A DNA stretch of 64,000 nucleotides. It comes from an uncultured Roseicyclus sp. (GTDB lineage: Bacteria; Pseudomonadota; Alphaproteobacteria; Rhodobacterales; Rhodobacteraceae). This document shows positions 26,879-36,061 of this stretch, one piece after another. Below the pieces are notes generated by a model that saw only the letters and a list, made by a program, of their open reading frames with translations, did not search any database and had not been told where the DNA came from. Position 1 is the stretch's first letter. Every line of letters starts with the position of its first letter. The stretch covers positions 62,001-126,000 of the forward strand of contig CAKZPN010000023.1 in the NCBI GenBank assembly GCA_937139335.1, written 5' to 3'. The position numbers and the translations under genes were made by a program.

Positions 26879-27718
26879 ATGGAAATTATGCTCACAGATC
26901 GATTCGCTGCCCTCAGCCATCCGGCGCGGCTGGACGTGTTGCAGCTGCTGATCCGCCGGCACCCCGACCGCGTCCCCGCAGGCGAGATCGCCACAGTGCT
27001 GGGTCTGAAGCCCAACACGCTCAGCGCCTACCTGTCGGAGCTGGTTATGGCGGGCCTGATCACGCGCACCCGGTTCGGAACCTCGCTGCGCTACGGCGCC
27101 GATCTGCCCGGCATCCGCGACATGACCGAGACCTTGTTACGCAATTGTTGCCGTGGGCGGCCAGATCTGTGCCCACCCGGCGCCGACCCCGACCTCACTG
27201 GAGATCATTCCATGTCCGATCGCACCTACAGCGTCCTGTTCATCTGTACCGGCAACTCCGCCCGGTCCATCTTTGCCGAGTCGATCCTGCGTAAAATGGC
27301 GGGCGACCGGTTCGAGGTCTTTTCCGCCGGAACCCGGCCGCAGTCGGAGTTGAACCCGATGGCGGTCGAAATGCTGCGCAGCAAGGGCCATGACATCAGC
27401 GGGCTTCGCGCCAAGAACGTCTCCGAGTTCCAGGGCGCCGACGCCGCCAAGCTCGATTTCGTCTTCACCGTCTGCGACCGCGCCGCGAACGAGGAATGCC
27501 CGCCCTGGCCAGGCCAGCCGATGTCCGCGCACTGGAGCACGCCGGACCCGGTGAAGGCCGAGGGCACGGATGCCGAGCGGATGCTGGCCTTCCAGCACGC
27601 CTATGGCTCGCTGCACAACCGGATCGCCGCCTTCACGGCGCTGCCGCTCACCACGCTCGACCGCATTTCGCTGCAGCATGCGCTGGACGACATCGGGCTG
27701 GGGGCCGCAGCGGAATGA
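26879..27718 (+). CDS. fused ArsR repressor-ArsC arsenate reductase
   Basis: A 279-residue fusion. Residues 1-90 are an ArsR winged helix ([15 protein letters not shown], then [19 protein letters not shown]). C90, C91 and C98 resemble the C-terminal arsenite-binding cysteines of Acidithiobacillus ArsR. Residues 113-275 are a low-molecular-weight phosphatase-type reductase with the P-loop CTGNSARS (C123-R129) and a Cys pair C199/C207 in [10 protein letters not shown]. It should sense arsenite and reduce arsenate. The start may be 26879 or 26888. An internal ATG at 27212 has GGAG eight bases upstream, so free ArsC may also be made. GAPDH follows with an ATGA overlap. Confidence 0.9.
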   Translation: MEIMLTDRFAALSHPARLDVLQLLIRRHPDRVPAGEIATVLGLKPNTLSAYLSELVMAGLITRTRFGTSLRYGADLPGIRDMTETLLRNCCRGRPDLCPPGADPDLTGDHSMSDRTYSVLFICTGNSARSIFAESILRKMAGDRFEVFSAGTRPQSELNPMAVEMLRSKGHDISGLRAKNVSEFQGADAAKLDFVFTVCDRAANEECPPWPGQPMSAHWSTPDPVKAEGTDAERMLAFQHAYGSLHNRIAAFTALPLTTLDRISLQHALDDIGLGAAAE

Positions 27719-28713
27719 CGACCTATGCACTGAACGGGCTTGGCCGGATCGGGAAACTTGCGCTGCGCCCGCTGCTGGAACGGGGGGTGAAGCTTGCCTG
27801 GCTGAACGACGCGGTGGGCGACGCGGCGATGCACGCGCATCTGCTTGAATTCGACACCGTGCACGGGCGCTGGAATGCGGATTTCTCGGCCGATGCCGAC
27901 AGCATCACCATCGACGGCAGCCGCCTGCCGGTGCTGAACGAACGCGACCCGGCAAAGCTGCCGCTGGAAGGCGTGGACGTGGTGATCGACTGCACCGGCG
28001 TGTTCAAGACCGAGGCGAAGCTGCAGCCCTACTTCGATGCGGGGGTGAAGCGGGTGGTCGTCTCGGCCCCGGTGAAGGACGGCGGTGCCGCGAACATCGT
28101 CTACGGTGTGAACCACCACATCTACGATTCCGCGCAGCACCGGATCGTGACGGCGGCCAGTTGCACCACCAACTGCCTCGCCCCGGTGGTGAAGGTGATC
28201 CACGAGAACCTCGGCATCAGGCACGGCTCCATCACCACGATCCATGACGTGACCAACACCCAGACCATCGTGGACCGGCCCGCCAAGGACCTGCGCCGCG
28301 CACGGTCGGCGCTGAACTCTCTCATCCCGACCACGACCGGAAGCGCAACGGCGATCACGCTTATCTACCCGGAGTTGACCGGCAAGCTGAACGGCCACGC
28401 CGTCCGTGTGCCGCTCCTGAACGCCTCGCTCACCGATTGCGTGTTCGAGGTGGAGCGGGCGACCACGGCCGAGGAGGTGAACGCGCTGATGAAGGCCGCC
28501 GCCGAAGGCCCGCTGCAAGGCATCCTCGGCTACGAGGAACGCCCGCTGGTCAGTGCCGACTACACCAACGACACGCGCTCGGGCATTGTCGACGCGCCGT
28601 CGACGATGGTGGTGAACGGGACACAAGTGAAGCTTTACGTCTGGTACGACAACGAGATGGGCTATGCGCACCGGCTGGTGGACGTGGCCCTGATGGTCGG
28701 CGCCGCACCATGA
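27715..28713 (+). CDS. ArsJ-associated glyceraldehyde-3-phosphate dehydrogenase
   Basis: A 332-residue GAPDH. The N-terminal NAD fold starts [10 protein letters not shown]. The catalytic cysteine is C150 in SCTTNC, and H179 lies in [11 protein letters not shown], the variant seen in arsenic-operon GAPDHs rather than the glycolytic HAYT form. In characterised arsenic operons this enzyme joins arsenate to glyceraldehyde-3-phosphate, giving 1-arseno-3-phosphoglycerate, which ArsJ exports. Overlaps of ATGA type with both neighbours fit that joint role. Function is inferred from family and context. Confidence 0.92.
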   Translation: MTTYALNGLGRIGKLALRPLLERGVKLAWLNDAVGDAAMHAHLLEFDTVHGRWNADFSADADSITIDGSRLPVLNERDPAKLPLEGVDVVIDCTGVFKTEAKLQPYFDAGVKRVVVSAPVKDGGAANIVYGVNHHIYDSAQHRIVTAASCTTNCLAPVVKVIHENLGIRHGSITTIHDVTNTQTIVDRPAKDLRRARSALNSLIPTTTGSATAITLIYPELTGKLNGHAVRVPLLNASLTDCVFEVERATTAEEVNALMKAAAEGPLQGILGYEERPLVSADYTNDTRSGIVDAPSTMVVNGTQVKLYVWYDNEMGYAHRLVDVALMVGAAP

Positions 28714-29966
28714 CCGACACCACGCAGCGCCCCGAGGGGATGGCCGCCTATGTCGCGGTCACGGCGGCCTATTGGGCCTTCATGCTCACCGACGGCGCGC
28801 TGCGGATGCTGGTGCTGCTGCATTTCCACACGCTGGGATTTTCCCCGGTGCAGCTCGCCTACCTGTTCATTCTCTACGAGATCGCCGGGATCGTGACGAA
28901 CCTGAGCGCCGGCTGGATCGCCGCACGCTTCGGCCTGACCGCGACGCTCTATGCCGGGCTGGGGTTGCAGATCGTGGCGCTGCTGGCGCTGGCGCGGCTG
29001 GATCCGGCCTGGGGTCTCACCGCCTCCGTCGTCTTCGTGATGGTCGTGCAGGGTCTGTCGGGCGTCGCCAAGGACCTCGCCAAGATGTCGTCGAAATCGG
29101 CGGTGAAGATCCTCGCGCCCGCGGGCGACGGCTCGCTGTTTCGCTGGGTCGCGGTGCTGACCGGGTCGAAGAACGCGGTGAAGGGGCTGGGATTCCTGCT
29201 CGGCGCGGCGCTGTTGGCGCTGGCGGGCTTCGTCCCTGCGGTGCTGGGCATGGCGGCGGTTCTGGCGGTGATCCTCACCGTCATCGTGCTCCGCATGCCC
29301 TCGGGCCTGCCCACTGGGCGCAAGGGCGCGAAATTTTCCGAGGTGTTCTCGAAATCGGCCAACGTGAACTGGCTGTCTGCGGCGCGCGTGTTCCTCTTCG
29401 GGGCGCGCGACGTGTGGTTCGTCGTCGGCATCCCGATCTATTTCTACGCCGTTCTCTCGGACGGGTCGGAGGAGGGCAACCGTGTCGCCTTCTTCACCAT
29501 CGGCACGTTCATGGCGGTCTGGATCATCCTCTACGGCGCCGTGCAGGCCAGCGCGCCGCGCCTCTTGCGCGCGCAATCGCGCGGCGACGGGGGCCTGATC
29601 GGCAGCGCCTGGGCCTGGGCCGGGGGGCTGGCCGTGTTGCCGGCGGCGCTGGCGGCTCTCGTGCTGGTGGCGGGCGCGCCTGCGCCCTGGCTCACCGCGA
29701 CGCTGATCGGCGGGCTCCTGGTGTTCGGGGTGGTCTTCGCGCTCAACTCCGCCCTGCACTCCTACCTGATCCTCGCCTTCACCAAGGCCGAGCGGGTGAC
29801 GATGGACGTGGGCTTCTACTACATGGCCAACGCCGCCGGGCGGCTTCTGGGCACGCTCCTGTCCGGCGTCTCCTACCAGCTCGGCGGGTTGCCGGCCTGC
29901 CTGGGAACGGCGGCGGCGATGCTGGCCCTGAGCGCGGTCTTCGCCCGCCGCCTGCACGCGGAGTGA
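28710..29966 (+). CDS. arsJ: organoarsenical efflux MFS transporter ArsJ
   Basis: A 418-residue membrane protein with about twelve predicted helices. The N-terminal [20 protein letters not shown] and the loop [20 protein letters not shown] are typical of ArsJ. It is described as exporting 1-arseno-3-phosphoglycerate, which then breaks down to arsenate outside. Its ATG overlaps the GAPDH stop, so GAPDH and exporter are translationally coupled. This is the last gene of the ars operon. No terminator hairpin is obvious in the 68 bases before motB. Confidence 0.92.
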   Translation: MTDTTQRPEGMAAYVAVTAAYWAFMLTDGALRMLVLLHFHTLGFSPVQLAYLFILYEIAGIVTNLSAGWIAARFGLTATLYAGLGLQIVALLALARLDPAWGLTASVVFVMVVQGLSGVAKDLAKMSSKSAVKILAPAGDGSLFRWVAVLTGSKNAVKGLGFLLGAALLALAGFVPAVLGMAAVLAVILTVIVLRMPSGLPTGRKGAKFSEVFSKSANVNWLSAARVFLFGARDVWFVVGIPIYFYAVLSDGSEEGNRVAFFTIGTFMAVWIILYGAVQASAPRLLRAQSRGDGGLIGSAWAWAGGLAVLPAALAALVLVAGAPAPWLTATLIGGLLVFGVVFALNSALHSYLILAFTKAERVTMDVGFYYMANAAGRLLGTLLSGVSYQLGGLPACLGTAAAMLALSAVFARRLHAE

Positions 29967-29973
29967 TCGCGCG

Positions 29974-29989
29974 TTAAGCTGCCGTTCAC
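29974..29989 (+). promoter_or_regulatory. CtrA-like site upstream of motB
   Basis: TTAA-gctgccg-TTCAC differs by one base from the CtrA consensus TTAA-N7-TTAAC. It lies 46 bases before the motB ATG, just after arsJ. The sequence match is direct; CtrA binding is inference. Confidence 0.4.
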
Positions 29990-30034
29990 GCGAAAGGTGC
30001 TAGCACCGCTGCGACAGTTCGGACGCCCGGAGCC

Positions 30035-30868
30035 ATGGCAGACAACGCCCCCCGCCCCCTCATCATCAAGCGCAAGAAGGTGATCGTGGGCGGTGGCCAC
30101 CACGGCGGCGCGTGGAAGGTGGCCTATGCCGATTTCGTCACCGCGATGATGGCCTTCTTCATGCTGATGTGGCTCTTGAACGCGACCACGGAACAGCAGC
30201 GCAAGGGCATCGCCGACTACTTCTCGCCCACCATCCCGATCACCCGGATCTCGGGCGGCGGCGACGGCGCCTTTGGCGGCGACAGCCCGTTTTCCGAGAC
30301 CGCGATCGCGCAGAACGGCACCGGCGCCACCAACCTGCGCCCGACCGAGGGGCGGCAGAGCCTCGGCCTCTCCGGCACCGCGCACGATGCCGCAGCGCGG
30401 GAGGAGGAGGCCGCGGCACTGGAGGCGCTGGAAGAGGCGCTGACTGGCGACAGCATCGTGTCCGAACAGGTGCTGGCCCATGTCCAGACCCGGCTGACCG
30501 ACGAGGGGCTGATCATCGAGATCTTCTCGCGCCCCGGCCAGATGATCTTCGACCCGGCCACCGGCGATCCCGCACCCTGGCTGCCCGATATCGCAAGCGC
30601 CATGGCCAGCCTTTTCGACACGGTGGTGAACCCGGTCGCGATCGAGGGGCATGTCGCGGCCGAGCCCATCGTCGTGGCCAGCGAAACGCGGTGGCGGGCC
30701 TCGACCGACCGCGCGCAGGTGTTTCGCGCGATGCTGGAGGACGCCGGCCTGCCGCCGCGCCGGATCGTGCGCGTGACCGGCCACGCCGACCGCGAGGCGG
30801 TGACGGACGACCCGATGGCGCTGCGCAACGAACGGCTCGAGATCATCCTGCTGCGCACCCGGCTCTGA
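30035..30868 (+). CDS. motB: flagellar stator protein MotB
   Basis: A 277-residue stator subunit. A basic N-terminus (IKRKKVIVGGGHHGGAWKVA) leads into one membrane helix that begins YADFVTAMMAFFML. D33 corresponds to the ion-binding aspartate of MotB. The rest is periplasmic, ending in an OmpA-like peptidoglycan-binding domain with VTGHADREAV and RNERLEIILLR. MotA is encoded 11.5 kb away in the same island, so the two stator genes are not adjacent. It is the first gene of a forward-strand block that continues with flgE. Confidence 0.93.
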   Translation: MADNAPRPLIIKRKKVIVGGGHHGGAWKVAYADFVTAMMAFFMLMWLLNATTEQQRKGIADYFSPTIPITRISGGGDGAFGGDSPFSETAIAQNGTGATNLRPTEGRQSLGLSGTAHDAAAREEEAAALEALEEALTGDSIVSEQVLAHVQTRLTDEGLIIEIFSRPGQMIFDPATGDPAPWLPDIASAMASLFDTVVNPVAIEGHVAAEPIVVASETRWRASTDRAQVFRAMLEDAGLPPRRIVRVTGHADREAVTDDPMALRNERLEIILLRTRL

Positions 30869-30901
30869 GCCGCGCGGCGAATATCGGTCGAATTTTATCT
30901 G

Positions 30902-30916
30902 TTAGGACCGCCTTAA
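30902..30916 (+). promoter_or_regulatory. CtrA-like site upstream of flgE
   Basis: TTAG-gaccgcc-TTAA differs by one base from TTAA-N7-TTAA. It lies 54 bases before the flgE ATG in the 101-base gap after motB, suggesting a separate promoter for flgE-flgK-flgL-flgI. Confidence 0.42.
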
Positions 30917-30969
30917 GCCCTCGCCTGCATGGTCGGTCCAAACCCTGATGCAGCAGAAAGGCGCATGAG

Positions 30970-32271
30970 ATGACGATTTCCTCCTCGCTCAATTCGGGGG
31001 TCGCGGGGCTGCAGGTGAATGCCAGCCGTCTCGCCACGATCGCCGACAACATCGCGAACTCTGGCACCTACGGCTACAAGCGTGTCGTCGCCGATTTCCA
31101 CTCCCTCGTGATCATGCAGAGCGACGGCAGCTATTCCGCCGGCGGCGTGCGCGCCTCGACTTCGCGGATGATCGACCAGCGCGGCACGCTGGTGACGACC
31201 GACAACCCGACCGACCTGGCCATCGGCGGACGCGGCATGCTGCCCGTCACCAGCGCCGCCGCGCTGCACGGGCCGGCGGGCGACCTGCCGATCCGCCTGC
31301 TGACGACAGGCTCGTTCCGCCCCGACGCCGAGGGCATCCTGCGCACCCAGACCGGCGAGGTGCTGATGGGCTGGCCCGCCAACGCCGACGGCACGATCCC
31401 GAATTTCCCGCGCGACACCTTCGACGGGCTGGAGCCGGTCATCATCAACACCAACCAGTTCGCGGGCGACCCCACCACCTTCATGGAACTGTCGGTGAAC
31501 CTGCCCGCCACCGCGACTGATGCCAGCGGCAACGGCGATCCCTTCGTGATCTCGGCCGAATACTACGACAACCTCGGCACCTCGCAGTACCTGGAGATCA
31601 CGTTTTCCCCGACGGTCCCCGCCACCGGCATGAGCCATGAATGGACGATGGAGGTGCGCGACAGCGCCTCGGGGGGGGCGGTGATCGGCGAGTATACCGT
31701 CACCTTCGACGATGCGCGAGGCAACGGCGGCAACCTCGACACGGTCGCGGTGGTGTCGGGCGGCGGCTTCGACCCGGTGACCGGGACCCTCGCCCTGACG
31801 GTCGATGGCGGCCCGCTCGATCTCAGGATCGGCATTCCGGGCGAGGCCGGCGGGTTGACCCAGCTGTCCGACACCTTCGCGCGCGCTCCGGTGGTCAAGA
31901 ACGGCTCGCCGGTGGGCGACCTCAACCGGGTCGAGGTGGACGCCAACGGCTTTCTCCACGCGATCTACGACAGCGGCATCACCCGCGTGATCTACCAGAT
32001 CCCGGTGGTCGACGTGCCGAACCTGAACGGGCTCACCACGGGCGACAACCAGAGCTATTCGATCTCGCCCGACAGCGGCCAGTTCTTCCTGTGGGACGCG
32101 GGTGACGGGCCGACGGGCGACATGGTTGGCTACGCGCGCGAAGAATCCGCGACCGATGTGGCGGCCGAGTTGACCCAGCTGATCCAGACGCAACGGGCCT
32201 ATTCCTCGAACGCCAAGATCATCCAGACTGTCGACGAGATGCTGCAGGAAACCACCAACATCAAGCGCTGA
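30970..32271 (+). CDS. flgE: flagellar hook protein FlgE
   Basis: A 433-residue axial protein that builds the hook. The N-terminus has the rod/hook motif LATIADNIANSGTYGYKR, and the C-terminus the matching helix ELTQLIQTQRAYSSNAKIIQ. The middle is beta-rich. There are no cysteines, as usual for exported axial proteins. AAAGG lies just upstream. FlgD, which caps the hook, and FliK, which sets its length, are encoded near 59800-62850. Confidence 0.93.
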   Translation: MTISSSLNSGVAGLQVNASRLATIADNIANSGTYGYKRVVADFHSLVIMQSDGSYSAGGVRASTSRMIDQRGTLVTTDNPTDLAIGGRGMLPVTSAAALHGPAGDLPIRLLTTGSFRPDAEGILRTQTGEVLMGWPANADGTIPNFPRDTFDGLEPVIINTNQFAGDPTTFMELSVNLPATATDASGNGDPFVISAEYYDNLGTSQYLEITFSPTVPATGMSHEWTMEVRDSASGGAVIGEYTVTFDDARGNGGNLDTVAVVSGGGFDPVTGTLALTVDGGPLDLRIGIPGEAGGLTQLSDTFARAPVVKNGSPVGDLNRVEVDANGFLHAIYDSGITRVIYQIPVVDVPNLNGLTTGDNQSYSISPDSGQFFLWDAGDGPTGDMVGYAREESATDVAAELTQLIQTQRAYSSNAKIIQTVDEMLQETTNIKR

Positions 32272-32298
32272 TCCGCGCCCCTGGCCGGAGCTTGAGCG

Positions 32299-33762
32299 AT
32301 GAGCATTTCCAGCGCCCTCTCGAACGCCCTCTCGGGGCTCAGCGTCACGTCGCGGGCGGCGGGCCTCGTGTCCTCCAACGTCGCCAACGCGATGACGGAT
32401 GGCTACGGCGTGCGCAGCCTCGAGGTCTCGTCGCGCGTCCTCGGGCCATCTGGGGCCGGCGCGCAAGTCACCGGCGTGACACGGCACGAGGATGCCATCC
32501 TTGTCGGCGATCGCCGCCGGACCGAGGCCGAGCTGGGCTATCGCACCACGCAAGGCGCCTATCTCACCCGGCTGGAAACCCTGGTCGGCACACCGGATAT
32601 GGAGGGAAGCCTCGCCGCCCGCACCGCCGGGTTCGAGGCCGCGCTCGCCTCCGCCGCCGCCAGCCCGCAAACCCAGGTGCGGCTCGCCGCCGCCGTCGAC
32701 GCGGCGGTGGTGCTGGCCACCACGATCAACGGCATCTCGGACGGCATCCAGGCCGACCGTCTGCGGGCAGATGGCGCCATCGCCGGTGCCGTCGGCCAGA
32801 TCAACGGAGCGCTGGAGCAGCTCTCGGCGTTGAACACCCGCATCCGGCAGGATAGCGGCGGCGGGCGTGACGTGTCGGCGCTGCTCGACGCGCAGGCGCA
32901 GCTTGTCGACGGCATCGCACCGCTCATCCCGCTGCACAGCCGCCGCGACGCCATGGGCGCGCTGCAACTCTTCAGCGCCGACGGGCAGCCGCTGCTCGAT
33001 GGCCGGCCGGCGGTTCTGTCCTTCACCCAGGCCACTGTCATGACGCCCGACATGACCCTCGACGGCGGCACCCTTGGCGGCCTGTCGCTGAATGGCCGCC
33101 CCCTGTCGATGACAGGCGCGACGCCTGCCCTCGCCGGGGGCGAGCTGGCCGCGCTCTTCGCCCTGCGCGACGACTGGGGCGTGAGTGCGCAGGGCGCAAT
33201 CGACGCCGTCGCCCGCGACCTCGCCGCCCGGTTCGATGCTGCGGGCCTCGATCCCACGCAGGCACCGGGGCAACCGGGGCTTTTCACCGATGCCGGCGCC
33301 GCGGTCGACCCGGCAAACGAGACCGGGCTTGCCGGGCGGCTCCGCGTCACCGCCGTCGTGCGCCCCGACCAGGGTGGCGCCAGCTGGCGGTTGCGCGACG
33401 GGCTGGGCGCGACAGCCGAAGGACCGCTCGGCAATGCGACCCTGCTGCAGGCGCAGCGCGACGCGCTGACCACACTCCAGCCCACCGCTTCCGGCGGCTT
33501 CTCCGCCACCGGGCGCAGTTTCGCGGGCCTCGTCGCCGACCACCTGTCCTCCGTCGGGCAGGCCCGGCAATCGGCCGAGACCGGACAGGCCCATGTCGCC
33601 GCCCGCTTCGGCGCACTCCGGCAGGAGGAACTGGCGCAAGGCGTCGATACGGACGCCGAGATGCAGCGCCTGTTGCAGATCGAGCAGATGTTCGCCGCCA
33701 ACGCCCGCGTCATCACAGCGGCGCAGGACATGTTCGACCAGGTGTTGGGGATGGGCCGATGA
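32299..33762 (+). CDS. flgK: hook-filament junction protein FlgK
   Basis: A 487-residue hook-associated protein. The N-terminal SISSALSNALSGLSVTSRAA and SSNVANAMTDGYGVR are the conserved axial helix. The C-terminus EMQRLLQIEQMFAANARVIT is the matching partner. The centre is alanine-rich and variable. It starts 27 bases after flgE and overlaps flgL by four bases. Confidence 0.9.
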   Translation: MSISSALSNALSGLSVTSRAAGLVSSNVANAMTDGYGVRSLEVSSRVLGPSGAGAQVTGVTRHEDAILVGDRRRTEAELGYRTTQGAYLTRLETLVGTPDMEGSLAARTAGFEAALASAAASPQTQVRLAAAVDAAVVLATTINGISDGIQADRLRADGAIAGAVGQINGALEQLSALNTRIRQDSGGGRDVSALLDAQAQLVDGIAPLIPLHSRRDAMGALQLFSADGQPLLDGRPAVLSFTQATVMTPDMTLDGGTLGGLSLNGRPLSMTGATPALAGGELAALFALRDDWGVSAQGAIDAVARDLAARFDAAGLDPTQAPGQPGLFTDAGAAVDPANETGLAGRLRVTAVVRPDQGGASWRLRDGLGATAEGPLGNATLLQAQRDALTTLQPTASGGFSATGRSFAGLVADHLSSVGQARQSAETGQAHVAARFGALRQEELAQGVDTDAEMQRLLQIEQMFAANARVITAAQDMFDQVLGMGR

Positions 33763-34769
33763 GTTTTGGCACCTTCGGCGATGCCGCGCAGGTCCACCGC
33801 CTGCGGCAGGACGGCACCCGCCTGCAACAGGAGATGCAGCGCCTGACGCAGGAGCTGAGCACCGGGCGGCAAGCCGACCTCGGGCGCGCAACGGGCGGCG
33901 ATTTCTCCACGCTGGCCGGACTGGGTCGGTCGTTGCGCCTGCAGACGGCCTTTGCGCAGTCCATCGCCGAGGCCGGGATCGACGCGACCGCCCGGCAGGC
34001 GGCGCTGGCCCGCGTCGAGGCCGAGATCGACGGCTTCGCGCCGCATATCCTCGGGCTTGCCACCGGCGGAAGCCTGCAGGACATGGCGCTGGCGATCGCC
34101 GATGCGCCGGAGAGGCTGGGGCAGGCGGTGGCGGCGCTGAACACCCGCATCGCCGACCGGTCGCTGTTTTCCGGCGACACGCCGGACCGCCCCGCGCTCA
34201 TGTCCTCGGGCGAGATGCTGGATCACCTGCGCCCGCTCGCCGCCGCGGCGCTGTCCGCCGGGGACATGGTCGCCGCGGTCGAAGACTGGTTCCTCGCCCC
34301 CGGCAGCGGCTTCGAGACGCTTGCCTGGCAGGGTGGCACCGGCGCCGCGCCGCCCGCCATCCTCGGCGAAGCGCAGCAGGAGCAGACCGGGATCACCGCG
34401 CTCGACCCGGCGCTGCGCGAGGTTCTGGCGGGGCTGGCTCTGTCGGCACTGGCCGCCGAAGGCACCGGACCCGCGGGCGAGGCCGACCGGCGCGCTGTCG
34501 TGGCGGCCTCCGCCGCGCGGCTGGAACGCGGCGAAGATGCTCTGATCCGTCTGCGCTCCGATCTCGGGGCCTCGCAGGCGCGGATCGAAGAGGCGCGCGT
34601 CGCCGCCGAGGCCGCGCGCGCCAGCCTCGAGATCGAGCAGACGCGCCTGACCGAGGCCGACCCCTACCGCACCGCGACCGAGCTCGAGGCGGTGCAGATC
34701 CGGCTCGAACAACTCTACATCCTGACCGCGCGGCTCTCGCGCCTGACCCTGTCGGAGTACCTCAGATGA
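33759..34769 (+). CDS. flgL: hook-filament junction protein FlgL
   Basis: A 336-residue flagellin-like protein that links hook and filament. The N-terminal helix contains LQQEMQRLTQELSTGRQADL, the flagellin/FlgL pattern, and the C-terminal half is a long coiled coil ending LEQLYILTARLSRLTLSEYL. The ATG overlaps the flgK stop, and its own stop overlaps flgI. Sequence divergence in the middle is normal for the family. Confidence 0.87.
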   Translation: MSFGTFGDAAQVHRLRQDGTRLQQEMQRLTQELSTGRQADLGRATGGDFSTLAGLGRSLRLQTAFAQSIAEAGIDATARQAALARVEAEIDGFAPHILGLATGGSLQDMALAIADAPERLGQAVAALNTRIADRSLFSGDTPDRPALMSSGEMLDHLRPLAAAALSAGDMVAAVEDWFLAPGSGFETLAWQGGTGAAPPAILGEAQQEQTGITALDPALREVLAGLALSALAAEGTGPAGEADRRAVVAASAARLERGEDALIRLRSDLGASQARIEEARVAAEAARASLEIEQTRLTEADPYRTATELEAVQIRLEQLYILTARLSRLTLSEYLR

Positions 34770-35872
34770 TCCGCCTCGCCCTTGCCCTGCTGGCCGCTTT
34801 GACGCTGATCGGGTCAGCGGCGATGGCCACGCCGATCCGGATCAAGGACCTCGTGGAATTCGACGGTGTGCGCGGCAACGACCTTGTCGGCTACGGGCTG
34901 GTCGTGGGGCTGAACGGCAGCGGCGACGGGTTGCGCAACGCGCCGTTTACCGAGGAAATCATGGTGAACATCCTCGAACGGCTGGGCGTGAACGTGACCG
35001 GCGAGCAGTTTCGCCCGCAAAACGTCGCTGCCGTGATCGTCACCGCCACGCTGCCGCCCTTCGCCCGGGCCGGCGGCCAAATCGACGTGACCGTGTCCGC
35101 CATCGGGGACGCAGACAGCCTGTTGGGCGGCACGCTGGTGATGACGCCGCTCACCGCCGCCGACGGGGAGATCTATGCCGTGGCGCAGGGCTCCGTCATC
35201 GCCGGTGGGGCGTCGGCGGAAGGCGACGGCGCCGCGGTGATCGAGGGTGTGCCGACGGCGGGGTCGATCCCGTCCGGGGCGCGGATCGAGCGCGAGGTGG
35301 CGTTCGAGCTTTCCGACCTGACGACCGTTCGGCTGGCGCTGCGCCGCCCCGATTTCACCACCGCAGCCCGGATCGAGCAGGTGATCAATGCCGATTTCGG
35401 CGGCGCCGTCGCGGTGATGCTCGATGCCGGGACGGTCATGCTCGACATCGAGGCGACGCGGGCGCGCTCCGCCGCCCATGCGCTGACGCGGGTGGAGAAC
35501 CTGCGGGTGGAGCCTGAGGGGCGCGCGCGCGTCGTCGTCGACCAGCGCTCGGGCACCATCGTCATGGGCGCCGACGTGCGGATCAGCACCGTGGCCGTGG
35601 CGCAGGGCAACCTGACGCTCCGGATCGAGGAACGCCCGCTAGCCGCGCAGCCCAACCCTTTCGCAGAGGGTGAGACGGTGCTCCTGCCGCGCACCGATCT
35701 GGAGCTGGCGGAGGAGGAGGCGACCGGCCTTGCCGAGATCCGCGAGGGCACCAGCCTCTCGGACGTGGTCACGGCACTGAACGCGCTGGGCGTGTCCCCG
35801 CGCGAGATGATCGACATCCTGAACGCGATCCAGGCCGCGGGCGCGCTGCACGCGGAGTTCATCGTGCGCTGA
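34766..35872 (+). CDS. flgI: flagellar P-ring protein FlgI
   Basis: A 368-residue periplasmic protein that forms the P-ring around the rod. A signal peptide (MIRLALALLAALTLIGSAAM) is followed by IRIKDLVEFDGVRGNDLVGY and GLVVGLNGSGDGL, which are diagnostic for FlgI. The C-terminus has LSDVVTALNALGVSPREMID. FlgA and FlgH, its assembly helper and the L-ring, are encoded at 50150-51312. This is the last gene of the flgE block. Confidence 0.95.
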   Translation: MIRLALALLAALTLIGSAAMATPIRIKDLVEFDGVRGNDLVGYGLVVGLNGSGDGLRNAPFTEEIMVNILERLGVNVTGEQFRPQNVAAVIVTATLPPFARAGGQIDVTVSAIGDADSLLGGTLVMTPLTAADGEIYAVAQGSVIAGGASAEGDGAAVIEGVPTAGSIPSGARIEREVAFELSDLTTVRLALRRPDFTTAARIEQVINADFGGAVAVMLDAGTVMLDIEATRARSAAHALTRVENLRVEPEGRARVVVDQRSGTIVMGADVRISTVAVAQGNLTLRIEERPLAAQPNPFAEGETVLLPRTDLELAEEEATGLAEIREGTSLSDVVTALNALGVSPREMIDILNAIQAAGALHAEFIVR

Positions 35873-35887
35873 GGTGCGCAGAGCTCG

Positions 35888-35914
35888 GCGCACTCTCGGG
35901 CGTGCGGAGTGCGC
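35888..35914. terminator. hairpin between flgI and the FliG-like gene
   Basis: GCGCACTC (35888-35895) pairs perfectly with GAGTGCGC (35907-35914), 11-base loop, 16 bases after the flgI stop. There is no T run, so it may be a factor-dependent end or a stabiliser. The rest of this 190-base convergent gap shows nothing else. Confidence 0.4.
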
Positions 35915-36061
35915 AGCGGGCTCAGACCTGCAGGATGAAGCGGGAGACTGGAAGCAGGCTGACAGATGGCGCGCGCCTCGCGCGTCCAGCGAAAGTGGCC
36001 GTCGCCCGCAACCCGCCCGCACCCATCCCGCCGTTCTGAACGGCCGGTGTGGACTGCAGAT

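Noticed and set aside
30913..33891. Very long open frame on the reverse strand opposite flgE and flgK
   Set aside because: It is antisense to two unmistakable flagellar genes and exists because G/C-rich third positions remove stop codons from the opposite strand. Its translation is rich in Arg, His and Gly without any domain.
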